A stretch of DNA of 64,000 bases. Source: an uncultured Candidatus Saccharibacteria bacterium (lineage in GTDB: Bacteria; Patescibacteriota; Saccharimonadia; Saccharimonadales; HK-STAS-PATE-42). Under the pieces are notes generated by a model. The model worked only from the letters and a program-made list of their open reading frames with translations. It was not told the DNA's origin and made no database searches. A program made the position numbers and the translations under genes. Of this stretch, positions 8,650 through 17,005 are shown one piece after another. The DNA lies in assembly GCA_937871805.1 (NCBI GenBank), contig CALMQB010000002.1:523112-587111 (forward strand). Direction: 5' to 3'. The stretch's first letter is position 1. Every line of letters begins with the position of its first letter.

Positions 8650-11013
8650 ATGTCAGACACTGAAGTCAAAAGCCAAAACCAGAGCCTAAAGGGCTTGAAG
8701 AAAAAAGCTTCGAAGGAAGGAAAGCCTTCTAAAGGAAAGTTCCTAAACAGGGTGATTAGTTTTGTTAAAGAAAAACCATTCGTCTTTCTAGCTCTTTTAG
8801 CGATACTTGTCGGTGGAGCTACAATTTTTAATGCCAGTGCTCTAGTCGGCGATTGTGATAGCAACGCAATAGTTTACTGCGGAGGTTTTAAAGAAGGTGG
8901 GAGCAGTACGGCCAATCAAACCTACTTAAATGAAAACATTAGTAAAAGGCATGGCCCAGCAAATGTCGGTAAAATCATGGGGCACTATGGAATAGACACT
9001 GGTAGAATCGCATCTTTACCGGTTGGTGAGGTTCGCCAGGATGGCGCTATATGGCTGAATGGTAAAAAAGTTGCTACTAATGCTAAAACTACTGGTAGGC
9101 AACAACTGTCTGGAGTGCAGAATACTAGAGTAGACCTTGGCGGAGGCGTAGTTATTTACGAAAGAAGTCCTAGTAGGTCAATTCCAGGTGGTGGCGCAAA
9201 GGCTTGGGTGAAACTAGATGGTAATGGGAAGTTCTTGTATGCAGTAATTAGGTCGTGCGGTAACCCGACAACTGGAACTCCAACTTATACGCCTCCACCT
9301 CCACCACCTCCTGCGCCAACTGGAGCAGTAAAGTGTGATGCACTAGCTGTTGAAAAGCTAAGCCGAACTAAATTTAAGTTCACTGTCAAAGGTTCAAAGA
9401 GTGGAGCTGCAAAACTAACAGGTTACCTGATTAACTTTGGAGATGGTGGAGCTGGAGGAAGTGCAACTACGAAAACCTCAGCATCTTACACTCACGAATA
9501 TAAGACGACTGGTAGCTATAAGATTCAGGCTGGAGCTGCTGGTTCACTAAACGGTAAGACAATAGGCGATGGTGGTCCAAGTTGTGCTAAAACAGTGCAA
9601 GTTGAAGCAGCTACTGGAGCAGTAAAGTGTGATGCACTAGCTGTTGAAAAGCTAAGTCGAACTAAATTTAAGTTCACTGTCAAAGGTTCAAAGAGTGGAG
9701 CTGCAAAACTAACAGGTTACCTGATTAACTTTGGAGATGGTGGAGCTGGAGGAAGTGCAACTACCAATACGACGGCCTCATACACTCACGAGTATAAAAA
9801 GACTGGTAACTTTAAGATCCAAGCAGGTACTGCAGGTGAGTTAAATGGAAAAAAGATAGGTGACGGCGGTCCAAGTTGTGCGGCATCTGTAGAGATTAAG
9901 CCGGAACCAAAGACTCCAAACTACACAATCAAGAAATATGTTAAAGGCAATGATGCCCAGAATAACAACTCAGCAGTTAGCGTAAAGTCTGGCGAAGAGT
10001 TTGATTATAAGATTGTAGTGTCTAATACTGGCGAAGTTGAACTAAAGGATGTTAAGGTTTGGGATGTTCTACCTGAAGGGGTGACCTACACCTCTGGAAG
10101 TCTCAAACTTAACGGTGAAAAGGTTAACGGAGATGCAAACTTCTTTGATAGCTCAAAGGGAATCACGATTGGCTCTATTGCTATTGGAAAGAGCGCTGAG
10201 TTTACGCTTAAAGCTAAAATAAAAGTTGCTGCAGAAAATTCTAAACCTTGTACTACAGAGGTCGGATACTATAATAATGTGGCTAAATCTGATCCAAAAA
10301 GTACTGAGCCGAACCTAGGAGAAAAGGAAGATCCAGCCGTGATTAAGTGTAAAGAAATTCCAAAAGTTGAAAACCCTGCAGTTGATATTGAAAAAGATGT
10401 CAGTAAGTATGAGGTAGAGATCAACGAGGAATTTGACTGGAAGTTGGTTGTAACTAATAACGGTAATGTAGACTTAAAAGATGTCAGGGTGTTTGACACT
10501 GCTCCGGAAGGCGTGGAGTTCATTAGCTCTGAAAATGTTGATGGTGCACAAAGTGTTGTTACTCAAGCTCAGTTTGACGCAACAATTGCCTTGCTAAAAG
10601 TCGGTGAAGTCAAAGAGTTCGTCATTAAGTCTAAAGTTGTAAGTGGAACTGGTGAAGAGATTACTAACACTGCATGTGTTGATGCTCCAGCAGTTACTGA
10701 TCAAGGTGAGAACCCAGAAAAAGACGATTGTGATGATGCAAAAGTTAAAACACCAGAACCATTGTTTTGTACAGTCCCAGGATTTGAAGATCTAGCTTAC
10801 AATGATCCTAATTGTAAGAAGCCAGAAAAATGTCCTATTCCTGGCCTAGAAAGCTTTGATGCAGATAACCCGAATTGTAAGCCCGGAGTAGTCGCACCAA
10901 GTGAGACTCCAAGCACTGGTGGTGGCGCTCTAGTCGCGATGGCAGCCGTTTCGCTAATGATAGGTGGTTCAGTTTATGCATTTGCCCTAAGAGGTGGTAA
11001 GCGATCCGCTTAA
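8650..11013 (+). CDS. Large secreted, C-terminally anchored surface protein with PKD-like and DUF11-like repeats
   Basis: The 787-residue product is built for the cell surface. A charged N-terminal region (1-44) precedes one hydrophobic segment (about 45-66), read as a signal anchor. Next comes a globular domain (about 67-215), a proline-rich linker (TPPPPPPPAPTG), and two near-identical 98-residue PKD-like repeats (INFGDGGAGG, YTHEY). Two DUF11-type domains follow (DYKIVVSNTGEVELKDVKV and DWKLVVTNNGNVDLKDVRV), then two short Cys-containing units. The C-terminus is TPSTGGG, a hydrophobic stretch and RGGKRSA, a layout resembling an LPxTG-type sorting signal with TPSTG in place of LPxTG. It may take part in host attachment; that role is inferred from architecture only. 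Confidence 0.8.
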   Translation: MSDTEVKSQNQSLKGLKKKASKEGKPSKGKFLNRVISFVKEKPFVFLALLAILVGGATIFNASALVGDCDSNAIVYCGGFKEGGSSTANQTYLNENISKRHGPANVGKIMGHYGIDTGRIASLPVGEVRQDGAIWLNGKKVATNAKTTGRQQLSGVQNTRVDLGGGVVIYERSPSRSIPGGGAKAWVKLDGNGKFLYAVIRSCGNPTTGTPTYTPPPPPPPAPTGAVKCDALAVEKLSRTKFKFTVKGSKSGAAKLTGYLINFGDGGAGGSATTKTSASYTHEYKTTGSYKIQAGAAGSLNGKTIGDGGPSCAKTVQVEAATGAVKCDALAVEKLSRTKFKFTVKGSKSGAAKLTGYLINFGDGGAGGSATTNTTASYTHEYKKTGNFKIQAGTAGELNGKKIGDGGPSCAASVEIKPEPKTPNYTIKKYVKGNDAQNNNSAVSVKSGEEFDYKIVVSNTGEVELKDVKVWDVLPEGVTYTSGSLKLNGEKVNGDANFFDSSKGITIGSIAIGKSAEFTLKAKIKVAAENSKPCTTEVGYYNNVAKSDPKSTEPNLGEKEDPAVIKCKEIPKVENPAVDIEKDVSKYEVEINEEFDWKLVVTNNGNVDLKDVRVFDTAPEGVEFISSENVDGAQSVVTQAQFDATIALLKVGEVKEFVIKSKVVSGTGEEITNTACVDAPAVTDQGENPEKDDCDDAKVKTPEPLFCTVPGFEDLAYNDPNCKKPEKCPIPGLESFDADNPNCKPGVVAPSETPSTGGGALVAMAAVSLMIGGSVYAFALRGGKRSA
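9319..9906 (+). repeat. In-gene tandem duplication, period 294 bp (98 codons)
   Basis: The copy starting at 9319 and the copy starting at 9613 begin with the same ACTGGAGCAGTAAAGTGTGA. They stay identical for about 150 bp apart from one silent change (AAGCTAAGC vs AAGCTAAGT), then diverge moderately. Such DNA-level identity points to recent duplication or gene conversion, and copy number may vary between strains. Confidence 0.85.
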
Positions 11014-11045
11014 ACCCTTAATTTTAAATAAAAATTTAAACTTAA

Positions 11046-11076
11046 ATAAGCGACTCGATTGAGTCGCTTATTTTTC
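11046..11076 (+). terminator. Rho-independent terminator after the surface protein gene
   Basis: AAGCGACTC-GATT-GAGTCGCTT forms a perfect stem of at least nine base pairs followed by TATTTTTC. It follows the surface protein stop by about 35 nt and overlaps an AAACTTAA word at 11038-11045. Confidence 0.85.
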
Positions 11077-11145
11077 TTGTTAAATATTTAATGGAGCTGG
11101 AAGCTGTGTTGTTAAGTCTTGTGGTTTACAGTCTAAACAAAAGGG

Positions 11146-11174
11146 TTGTAATTTGAATAAGGTTATGCTAAGAT
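11146..11174 (+). promoter_or_regulatory. Promoter of the 90-residue protein gene
   Basis: TTGTAA (11146-11151), a 17-nt spacer and TGCTAAGAT (-10 TAAGAT at 11169-11174) form an extended -10 promoter. It leaves a leader of about 70 nt, rich in A and T, before the ATG at 11253. Confidence 0.55.
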
Positions 11175-11252
11175 ATTAGGTAGATCAAATAAATTATCAA
11201 AATAAAAACGATCAACAAAAATAAAAATAACTAAAAAGAAAAGGAAAATATT

Positions 11253-11525
11253 ATGGCAAATTTTAATACACCACAAACGCCAACTGCGCAACTGGAAACA
11301 AGAGTAGAGCAAGTTGCTCAAGCAGAGAAGTTAGCACTTAACTCACTGGCTCAAGCAGAGAGGTTCGGCATTCTTGCAGTTGCAGCTGGAGAAGGGGATG
11401 TCTCAACACAAGAGCGTCTTGGCGGCAACCCTCTAATGACAGCAGAAGATTATAGGGCTCAGCAGGCTACTGCTGAGGGTGCTGCAAATTATCACAGATC
11501 TCAGGTAGGTAATGCTGCCGCTTAG
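11253..11525 (+). CDS. Small alanine/glutamine-rich protein of unknown function
   Basis: I do not recognise this 90-residue protein. It is mostly helical by composition, rich in Ala, Gln and Glu, with no membrane segment and no cysteine. It has its own promoter (11146-11174), a purine-rich stretch (AAAGAAAAGGAAAA) before the ATG that can act as ribosome binding site, and a terminator right after the stop. This monocistronic layout suggests a real, probably well-expressed gene rather than a chance ORF. Confidence 0.65.
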   Translation: MANFNTPQTPTAQLETRVEQVAQAEKLALNSLAQAERFGILAVAAGEGDVSTQERLGGNPLMTAEDYRAQQATAEGAANYHRSQVGNAAA

Positions 11526-11561
11526 CTTAGTTGGAGGCTATGCTGTAGCTGAGCTTAAATC

Positions 11562-11600
11562 TTAAAAAGATGGTCGAGAGGCCATCTCTTTTTGATTTTT
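11562..11600 (+). terminator. Terminator after the small protein gene
   Basis: AAAAAGATGG ... CCATCTCTTTTT forms a stem with a loop of about 8 nt, and the T-run runs into TTTTTGATTTTT. It lies about 40 nt after the stop at 11525 and ends before the convergent yraN gene. Confidence 0.7.
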
Positions 11601-11611
11601 ATAGGCAACCT

Positions 11612-11974
11612 TTAAGTATCGAAGTTGATTGATTGGATGAAGTTGGTGATTTTAAGTTTAGTTCCAGTGAGTTCAATTGCTCCAATGCTCAGTTCATATT
11701 TGGTGTATTCGGGGTTTTGCTGGAGCCACTCTTGAGTGGAGTTTTGCATTCGATTAAGTTTAGTTTTGGAGATTGATTCTAGGCCATATCCTGATGATGA
11801 GTTTTTACGGTACTTAACTTCTATGAAGTGAATCGTTTGCTCTTCTTTCATAACTAAGTCAATTTCACAGGTGCGAGTTCTCCAGTTTTTTGAGAGGAGT
11901 TGATAACCGTGATTAAACTTAAGCCACTGGGCTGCTTGTTGTTCAGCTTTTCTTCCTAAAGATGTAGTATCCAT
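11612..11974 (-). CDS. yraN: YraN/UPF0102 family endonuclease-like protein
   Basis: This 120-residue protein matches the UPF0102 pattern: LGRKAEQQAAQWL at the N-terminus, then NWRTRTCEIDLVMKEE and IHFIEVKYRKN. The E...D...E-x-K arrangement is the restriction-endonuclease-like core, with EID and EVKYR as the likely metal-binding residues. The cellular role of the family is not settled, though a nuclease role in recombination or repair has been proposed. Its coding strand contains three AAACTTAA-type words, and another overlaps the region just upstream of its start (11979-11986). Confidence 0.85.
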   Translation of the reverse strand: MDTTSLGRKAEQQAAQWLKFNHGYQLLSKNWRTRTCEIDLVMKEEQTIHFIEVKYRKNSSSGYGLESISKTKLNRMQNSTQEWLQQNPEYTKYELSIGAIELTGTKLKITNFIQSINFDT

Positions 11975-12028
11975 AAAGTTAAGTTTAACACTGCGGTTCC
12001 CTTTGGTATATACAAGTTTTATTTAGGG

Positions 12029-12034
12029 TATAAT
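12029..12034 (+). promoter_or_regulatory. -10 box of the DHH gene
   Basis: TATAAT sits 11 nt before the ATG at 12046. This spacing decides the start codon and implies a nearly leaderless mRNA for the DHH-def-cysS run. Confidence 0.6.
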
Positions 12035-12045
12035 TGAGCTTAGAC

Positions 12046-13047
12046 ATGAAAGATTTTTTAAACTTAATTACAGCTGCGAAGCATATTTTGGTGGTTCAGG
12101 CCGAAAATCCAGATGGGGATTCTGTGGCAAGCTCTTTGGCTTTAGAGAGTCTGTTTAGCGATAATTTTCCAGAAAAAAAAGTTACGATGTTTTGCAACCT
12201 AACTGTTCCGGCGCACTTAAGATATTTAAAAGGTCATGACAGGGTTGTTCAGGCTTTACCAAAAGATTTTGATTTAGTAATTTTAGTTGATTGTGCAGAG
12301 CAAGTTCTTTTAGAGAAGACTCTGAGGAATCCAGAAGCAGCACGATTTAAGAAAGTTCCAGTTTTAGTTTTGGATCATCATCAAGATCAAATTAATATGC
12401 CATTTGATACGGTAAATTTTATTGATGAAACGGCGGTTTCTGCTGGTGCAGTAATCTTTAATCTTGCCAAAGAAAGTAAACTTAAGGTTAGCAAAGATAC
12501 GGCGACATTTGCTTTGGCGAGTATTTTGAGCGATACTCTTGGCTTAAGTTTAGATTTTGTAAAAGCTGATGATTTTCGAATGGTGGCTGAGCTAACTGAC
12601 CTTGGGGCGAGTATGTCGAAGATTGATCAAGATCGAAGGGAGCTTAATAAGCGCCCACAATTTATTACAAAATATAAAGCTGAACTTCTTGGGAGAGTTG
12701 AATATCTGCTAGACGGAAGGCTGGCGTATGTGCATATTCCATGGGAGGATATTCAGCAGTATTCAGGAATTTATAACCCTCCAATTTTGGTTTTTGAAGA
12801 CATGCGTTTAACTGAAGGGGTGGAGGTCGTAATGGCGGTCAAATCTTACCGAAATGGGAGGATGACTGCGAAGATTCGAACGAATCCTGGTTTTGAAGTG
12901 GCTGGAGCGATTGCAGAAAAGTTTAATTGTGGGGGCCACCCTGGTTCTGCTGGCTGTAAAGTCGATCCGGGGATGTATAGCTATGATGAGTTTAAGAATG
13001 AGTTAGTAAAGTGTACTAGAGAAGAGCTGGATAGGGTTAAGAATTAG
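12046..13047 (+). CDS. DHH-family phosphoesterase (NrnA/nanoRNase or c-di-AMP phosphodiesterase type)
   Basis: The protein carries the DHH and DHHA1 domains of bacterial NrnA-type enzymes. The first metal site reads ENPDGDSVASSLAL, the second VDCAE, the third VLDHHQD (the DHH motif), and the C-terminal substrate-binding motif is CGGHPGSAGCKV. Such enzymes degrade 2-5-nt RNA or linear or cyclic dinucleotides; which substrate is used here cannot be read from sequence. A TTG at 12034 is in frame, but it is the last base of the -10 box TATAAT (12029-12034), so the ATG at 12046 is the only sensible start. That leaves a leader of about 5 nt. It is followed within 10 nt by def. Confidence 0.85.
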   Translation: MKDFLNLITAAKHILVVQAENPDGDSVASSLALESLFSDNFPEKKVTMFCNLTVPAHLRYLKGHDRVVQALPKDFDLVILVDCAEQVLLEKTLRNPEAARFKKVPVLVLDHHQDQINMPFDTVNFIDETAVSAGAVIFNLAKESKLKVSKDTATFALASILSDTLGLSLDFVKADDFRMVAELTDLGASMSKIDQDRRELNKRPQFITKYKAELLGRVEYLLDGRLAYVHIPWEDIQQYSGIYNPPILVFEDMRLTEGVEVVMAVKSYRNGRMTAKIRTNPGFEVAGAIAEKFNCGGHPGSAGCKVDPGMYSYDEFKNELVKCTREELDRVKN

Positions 13048-13056
13048 GTTTAAGTT

Positions 13057-13605
13057 ATGGATAAGATTGTAGAATTTGGGAATGATATTTTAAGGAAAAA
13101 AGCTGGGAATGTTAAAGTAGGTGAGTTTAAGTCTGAAGAAACAAAAAGGATTATTGCAGAATTAAACGAAGCCTGTGATAACAATAAGTATGGAGTTGGT
13201 ATTGCGGCACCACAAATTGGAGAATCTAAAGCAATTTTAGTTATTAGGATTAAGAAGACGCCGGCGAGACCAGACCGAGAACCATTTGATAAAGTTGTGA
13301 TTAATCCTAAGATAATCGAATACATTGGAAAGCCAACTCAACTTTGGGATGGTTGTTTAAGTAGCGGTGATGACCCAGTTTTTGCTCAAACCGAGAGGTA
13401 TCGTAAAGTTAAAGTAAATTACTATGATGAAGATGGGAAGTTCCACGAAGGTGAGATTCTTAGTGATTTTGTGGCTCATGTCTTTCAGCATGAAACGGAT
13501 CACTTAAATGGGATGTTATTTGTGGATAGAATTACGAATTCTAAAAGTTGGATGAGCAATAAAGAATATATAAAGATGATGAGTAGGAAATCTAGTAGTA
13601 AATAA
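13057..13605 (+). CDS. def: Peptide deformylase
   Basis: This enzyme removes the formyl group from the N-terminal methionine of new proteins. All three metal and active-site motifs are present: GVGIAAPQ (motif 1), DGCLS with the metal Cys (motif 2, usually EGCLS), and QHETDHLNG with two metal His and the catalytic Glu (motif 3). At 182 residues the length is normal. The gene starts 9 nt after the DHH stop and is followed 19 nt later by cysS, so the three genes likely form one operon. Confidence 0.95.
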   Translation: MDKIVEFGNDILRKKAGNVKVGEFKSEETKRIIAELNEACDNNKYGVGIAAPQIGESKAILVIRIKKTPARPDREPFDKVVINPKIIEYIGKPTQLWDGCLSSGDDPVFAQTERYRKVKVNYYDEDGKFHEGEILSDFVAHVFQHETDHLNGMLFVDRITNSKSWMSNKEYIKMMSRKSSSK

Positions 13606-13624
13606 GGATTAAGTTTAAGTTGTT

Positions 13625-15079
13625 ATGAAAAGTGAAGATAAAAATGAGATTTTGGAGGTTCAACTCTATAATTCTTTAAGTAAGAAAAAGGAAAGACTAA
13701 AAACTATTGAAGATTGTGTAGTTAAGATGTATTCCTGCGGGCCAACAGTTTATAACAATCTGCACATTGGGAATTTAGCAACTTTTATTCGAGATGATTT
13801 GCTGAAGCGAGTTTTGGTTGCTAGTGGCTATAAGGTTAATCATGTGATGAATATAACAGATGTAGAAGATAAGATAATTAGAGATTCTAATTTGCCTGAG
13901 TTTGCCGTTCCCGATGATCCGATGCAATCTTTATTAAACTTAACTTCTAAGTTTGATGCTGTTTTTCGTGATGATATTGAAAAGATTGGGAACGACGTTA
14001 GTTCTGTTAAATTTATCAAAGCTACCGAATCTATAGAGGGGATGTTAAGTTTAATTCAAAACTTGCTAGATAATGGTCTAGCATATAAAGCTGAAGATGG
14101 AATTTATTTTTCTATTCAAAAATACATAGAAACTGGAAATGAATATGGAATTTTACAGAAAGTTGATTTAGATTCTGGTAGAGAACGGATCAGTAATGAT
14201 GAGTATGAAAAAGACTCCGCAGCAGATTTTGTGCTATGGAAGGCAAAAGTTGAGGGTGAACCATTCTGGGATGCCGAACTTAAAGATTCCCACGGTTTTA
14301 AATTTAATATGCCAGGGCGCCCTGGTTGGCATATTGAATGTAGTGCAATGAGTAATCAGTTGCTCGGGACACCATTCGACGTCCATACTGGTGGGATTGA
14401 TCTTAAGTTCCCGCATCATGAAAATGAAATAGCACAGAGCTGTGGAGCACTTAAACTAAAAACTCTTGCAAATGTTTTTTACCACATGAGCCATATTCTG
14501 GTCGATGGACGGAAGATGAGTAAATCTTTGAATAATTTCTACACCTTAAGAGATGTTGAGCAAAGAGGGTTTGAACCGGCTGCGTTTAGGATGCTGGTTC
14601 TTTCTGGTCATCCTCGAAGTGAAATCAATTTTACGTGGGAGATTTTAGAAGCTGCTCAGAATAGGTTGAAGAATTGGCAAGCTACTGCAGATTTAAGATG
14701 GCAAGTTGTTGCAAGCAAAGAGACACAAATCAAAGAGGTGGAAATGGCGAAAGAGGCAATTCTGGCTAAGCTTGTCGACGATTTGAATACTCCTTTGGCA
14801 CTTGGCGTAATTGAAGAGTCTTTAGGGATGTTTGAATCTGGCTTTCCTGAGTTCGGAAAGGATGACATGGATAAGTTGCTAACCTATATTAAAGATTTGA
14901 TTGGGATAGATCTTTTTGGTGATGATATTTCTATTGAGCAAAAAGAATTATTAAGCTTAAGGCAAAAGTCTCGAGATGAAAAGAATTTTGAAGAGAGCGA
15001 CAGGATTCGTGATGAACTTAAGACTCAAGGAATTGAGGCTCGGGATGATGCACGAGGTCAGATTTGGAGTAGAGCTTAA
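13625..15079 (+). CDS. cysS: Cysteinyl-tRNA synthetase
   Basis: This class I synthetase charges tRNA-Cys. It has the zinc Cys in YSCGPTVYNNLHIGN (with HIGN as the HIGH motif), WHIECSAMS with the second Cys, GGIDLKFPHHENEIAQS, and KMSKSLNNF. It ends with the small C-terminal anticodon-binding domain (LRQKSRDEKNFEESDRIRDE). At 484 residues it is full length. It closes the DHH-def-cysS run and is followed by the SET gene 9 nt later. Three AAACTTAA words lie within or next to it. Confidence 0.96.
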   Translation: MKSEDKNEILEVQLYNSLSKKKERLKTIEDCVVKMYSCGPTVYNNLHIGNLATFIRDDLLKRVLVASGYKVNHVMNITDVEDKIIRDSNLPEFAVPDDPMQSLLNLTSKFDAVFRDDIEKIGNDVSSVKFIKATESIEGMLSLIQNLLDNGLAYKAEDGIYFSIQKYIETGNEYGILQKVDLDSGRERISNDEYEKDSAADFVLWKAKVEGEPFWDAELKDSHGFKFNMPGRPGWHIECSAMSNQLLGTPFDVHTGGIDLKFPHHENEIAQSCGALKLKTLANVFYHMSHILVDGRKMSKSLNNFYTLRDVEQRGFEPAAFRMLVLSGHPRSEINFTWEILEAAQNRLKNWQATADLRWQVVASKETQIKEVEMAKEAILAKLVDDLNTPLALGVIEESLGMFESGFPEFGKDDMDKLLTYIKDLIGIDLFGDDISIEQKELLSLRQKSRDEKNFEESDRIRDELKTQGIEARDDARGQIWSRA

Positions 15080-15088
15080 TCTTATAGA

Positions 15089-15475
15089 ATGACTTGCTCT
15101 GGGGTTGAACAAATTATATTGGGAGAAAGTGAAATTAGTGGTCGTGGTGTATTCGCGGTTAGAGACTTTAAAGCTGGGGAGGTGGTGGAGCTGTGTGATG
15201 TCTTAATTATCTCCAAAAAAGACATCAAGTGGATAGACAAGACTGAACTTTACGATCACTATTATGCCTGGAGTGAAGGCCGGGCTGTTTTAGCGCTGGG
15301 GCTAGGCTCTATGTACAACCACTCTTATAATCCAAATTGTGAGTATAAGGTTAAACTTAACTTAAATAAAATTGAATTTAAGTCTCTGCAAGCTATAAAT
15401 AATGGGCAAGAACTTTTGATTAATTATAATCGTGACCCTAAATGTAAGGATAAGGTTTGGTTTGATGTTCAGTAG
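15089..15475 (+). CDS. Small SET-domain protein (putative protein lysine methyltransferase)
   Basis: At 128 residues the protein is little more than a SET domain. SGRGVFAVRDFKAGEVVE is the N-terminal SET strand with the GRG motif. GSMYNHSYNPNCEY is the NHSxxPN substrate and cofactor motif, and GQELLINY is the C-terminal pseudoknot motif with the catalytic Tyr. SET proteins transfer methyl groups from S-adenosylmethionine to protein lysines; bacterial single-domain versions have few known targets. It follows cysS by 9 nt and may be co-transcribed. The target is unknown; ribosomal or surface proteins are possible but not shown. Confidence 0.85.
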   Translation: MTCSGVEQIILGESEISGRGVFAVRDFKAGEVVELCDVLIISKKDIKWIDKTELYDHYYAWSEGRAVLALGLGSMYNHSYNPNCEYKVKLNLNKIEFKSLQAINNGQELLINYNRDPKCKDKVWFDVQ

Positions 15476-15520
15476 GGAGTAGTTTTTGCTACATGAGTTG
15501 ATGTGGGGCTCTATTGGAAC

Positions 15521-15526
15521 TATAAT
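15521..15526 (+). promoter_or_regulatory. -10 box upstream of the interrupted 15.5-kb gene
   Basis: TATAAT ends 10 nt before an ATG at 15537, the same leaderless geometry as valS and the DHH gene. This supports the reading that the short ORF at 15537 is the true 5' end of the broken gene. Confidence 0.55.
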
Positions 15527-15536
15527 TAATAGTAAT

Positions 15537-15998
15537 ATGGAGGACGCAATAATTAGAAAACCGTCTGAAAGTTTGAGCGGGCAAGGTCAATCCTGAGGAA
15601 AGAGAACTGGTTATTTATATAGACTGGATAGAGGATTTTCTGGTTCTATTCAACCAGTATGCTCTATAAGTGAAACCAGGCTTGAATTGCCGGATGGAGT
15701 TTTGGCTAAGGGTTGTGCTGGAGCTACAGTTGTAGACTACTGGGGGCACTTAAGTTTAGTTTTAGGATGCGAACACCTGGGTGATCGTAGGAACTTGTAC
15801 ATACCGGTTAGCATGTCTAGTGGAGGGAATGGGATTGTTGACATGTATCACTCGTTCGGTTCACTGGCCTTTGTAGCGATTCACCGCTTTGAGGATCCTG
15901 TGGGGGATCTTTTAGGGAGAGATCTGACTGGAGGAGCCGTTGAACTTGCAACCAGGGGCTATGATTTTCCTGCTCATCTTGTTGAGGCAAATTCCTAA
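15537..15998 (+). pseudogene. Unknown gene interrupted by one in-frame TGA at 15594
   Basis: From the ATG at 15537, placed correctly behind a -10 box, the frame reads 19 codons to a TGA at 15594-15596. The same frame then stays open for 133 more codons to 15998. Removing that single stop would restore one 153-residue protein. I do not recognise the product; it is soluble by composition, with segments such as VVDYWGHLSLVLGCEH and YHSFGSLAFVAIHRFED. The TTG at 15687 is an artificial start inside the frame. A real nonsense mutation, a base-calling error or UGA readthrough could explain it. UGA is a normal stop elsewhere in this window. Confidence 0.65.
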
Positions 15999-16004
15999 CT
16001 GTGG

Positions 16005-16093
16005 TAGAATAGGAGTTACGTAAATTTAATCTTGAGGTTTTGATCTATTGAAACAATTCCTCTACCGTAAAAGGACGGTAACCAGAAGATAAT
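16005..16093 (+). promoter_or_regulatory. Promoter and candidate S6:S18 autoregulatory leader of rpsF
   Basis: TGGTAGAAT (-10 at 16005-16010) places the start near 16017 and gives a leader of about 77 nt. The leader can fold with GAGG pairing CCTC, and it carries a hairpin ACCGT-AAAAGG-ACGGT at about 16066-16081 just before the rpsF start. Operons encoding S6 and S18 in many bacteria have a leader with a CCG-containing stem bound by the S6:S18 complex. This leader has the right place and a matching ACCGT stem, but I cannot confirm the full consensus by eye. Confidence 0.45.
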
Positions 16094-16483
16094 ATGAATA
16101 AATATGAATTAGTGGTGGTTCTATCCGTCGAGGATAAAGAACTGAAGAAGAAAGTGGATGCGTTAGTTAAAGAGGCTGGCTTTTCTGTATCTGAAGAAGA
16201 AGATATGGGCGTAAAGGCTCTAGCTTATCCTATTGAAAAACAAGAATCTGCAAAATATTTTAAACTAATCTTAGAAGGTGAAGGTTCTGGTGTTAAGAAG
16301 CTAGAATTTAACTTAAATCTAGAGGATGGAGTTTTGAGGTATTTAACGATTGCTTTGACACCTAAGCTCGAAAAAGTTCGGGCAGAGATGGCGGTCGTTC
16401 GGGCTGAAATCCAAGCCAAGGCAAAAAAGAATGAGAAACTGGATAGAAACTCAGATTCTAAAGATAAATCTGAGAAAAGCTAA
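16094..16483 (+). CDS. rpsF: 30S ribosomal protein S6
   Basis: S6 binds S18 on the platform of the small subunit. The N-terminus MNKYELVVVLSVEDKE and the core LAYPIEKQESAKYFKL and VLRYLTIAL match the family. The last ~30 residues are a Lys/Asp/Ser-rich tail. The order rpsF-ssb-rpsR is the classic bacterial arrangement and fixes the assignment. The three genes are spaced about 30 nt apart, and efp follows rpsR by 42 nt. Confidence 0.95.
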   Translation: MNKYELVVVLSVEDKELKKKVDALVKEAGFSVSEEEDMGVKALAYPIEKQESAKYFKLILEGEGSGVKKLEFNLNLEDGVLRYLTIALTPKLEKVRAEMAVVRAEIQAKAKKNEKLDRNSDSKDKSEKS

Positions 16484-16512
16484 ACTTAATTCTAAATTAG
16501 AGGGATATAATT

Positions 16513-16974
16513 ATGAGTAGAAGTGTAAACCAAGTAACATTATTAGGTAGATTAACTAGAGATCCGGAGTTGAGGCAGACTCCAAATGGAAAGAGCGTTG
16601 CTAGTTTTTCTCTGGCTTTAAATAGGAGCTATAAAGGTGGAGACGGTGAATGGGTTGAAGATACCGACTTTATTGATTGTGTAGCGTGGGGATCTTTAGC
16701 TGAAACAATGGAAAAGTACTTGAAGCGTGGGCAGAGGGTTTTAGTTTCTGGACGGCTTTCACAGAGAAGTTGGGAACAGGACGGACAGAAGCGAAGTAAG
16801 GTTGAGGTAGTCGCTAATGATATGACTTTTATTGAATCTGCAGGTGATGGTGGTGACTCTAGCTTTGGCGGAGGCGATGGTAGCTCGGATAGAAAGAAAA
16901 GTTCTAAGTCTGAAGATGTCGTGGTCGAAGAAGTTGAGAGCGGAGAGATTGATCTAGATTCAATTCCGTTCTAA
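16513..16974 (+). CDS. ssb: Single-stranded DNA-binding protein
   Basis: SSB coats single-stranded DNA in replication, repair and uptake. The OB-fold starts MSRSVNQVTLLGRLTRDPEL, with WVEDTDFIDCVAWG and GQRVLVSGRLSQRSWEQDGQ following. A glycine/serine-rich linker leads to the acidic tip IDLDSIPF, the docking peptide for partner proteins. At 153 residues it is a normal length. The gene lies between rpsF and rpsR as in most bacteria. Confidence 0.96.
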   Translation: MSRSVNQVTLLGRLTRDPELRQTPNGKSVASFSLALNRSYKGGDGEWVEDTDFIDCVAWGSLAETMEKYLKRGQRVLVSGRLSQRSWEQDGQKRSKVEVVANDMTFIESAGDGGDSSFGGGDGSSDRKKSSKSEDVVVEEVESGEIDLDSIPF

Positions 16975-17005
16975 ATTAAGAAAAAGTAAATTTAAGTTAT
17001 ATAAA

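Noticed and set aside
12034..12045. TTG start for the DHH gene
   Set aside because: The TTG is part of the -10 box TATAAT, so it would lie upstream of the transcription start.
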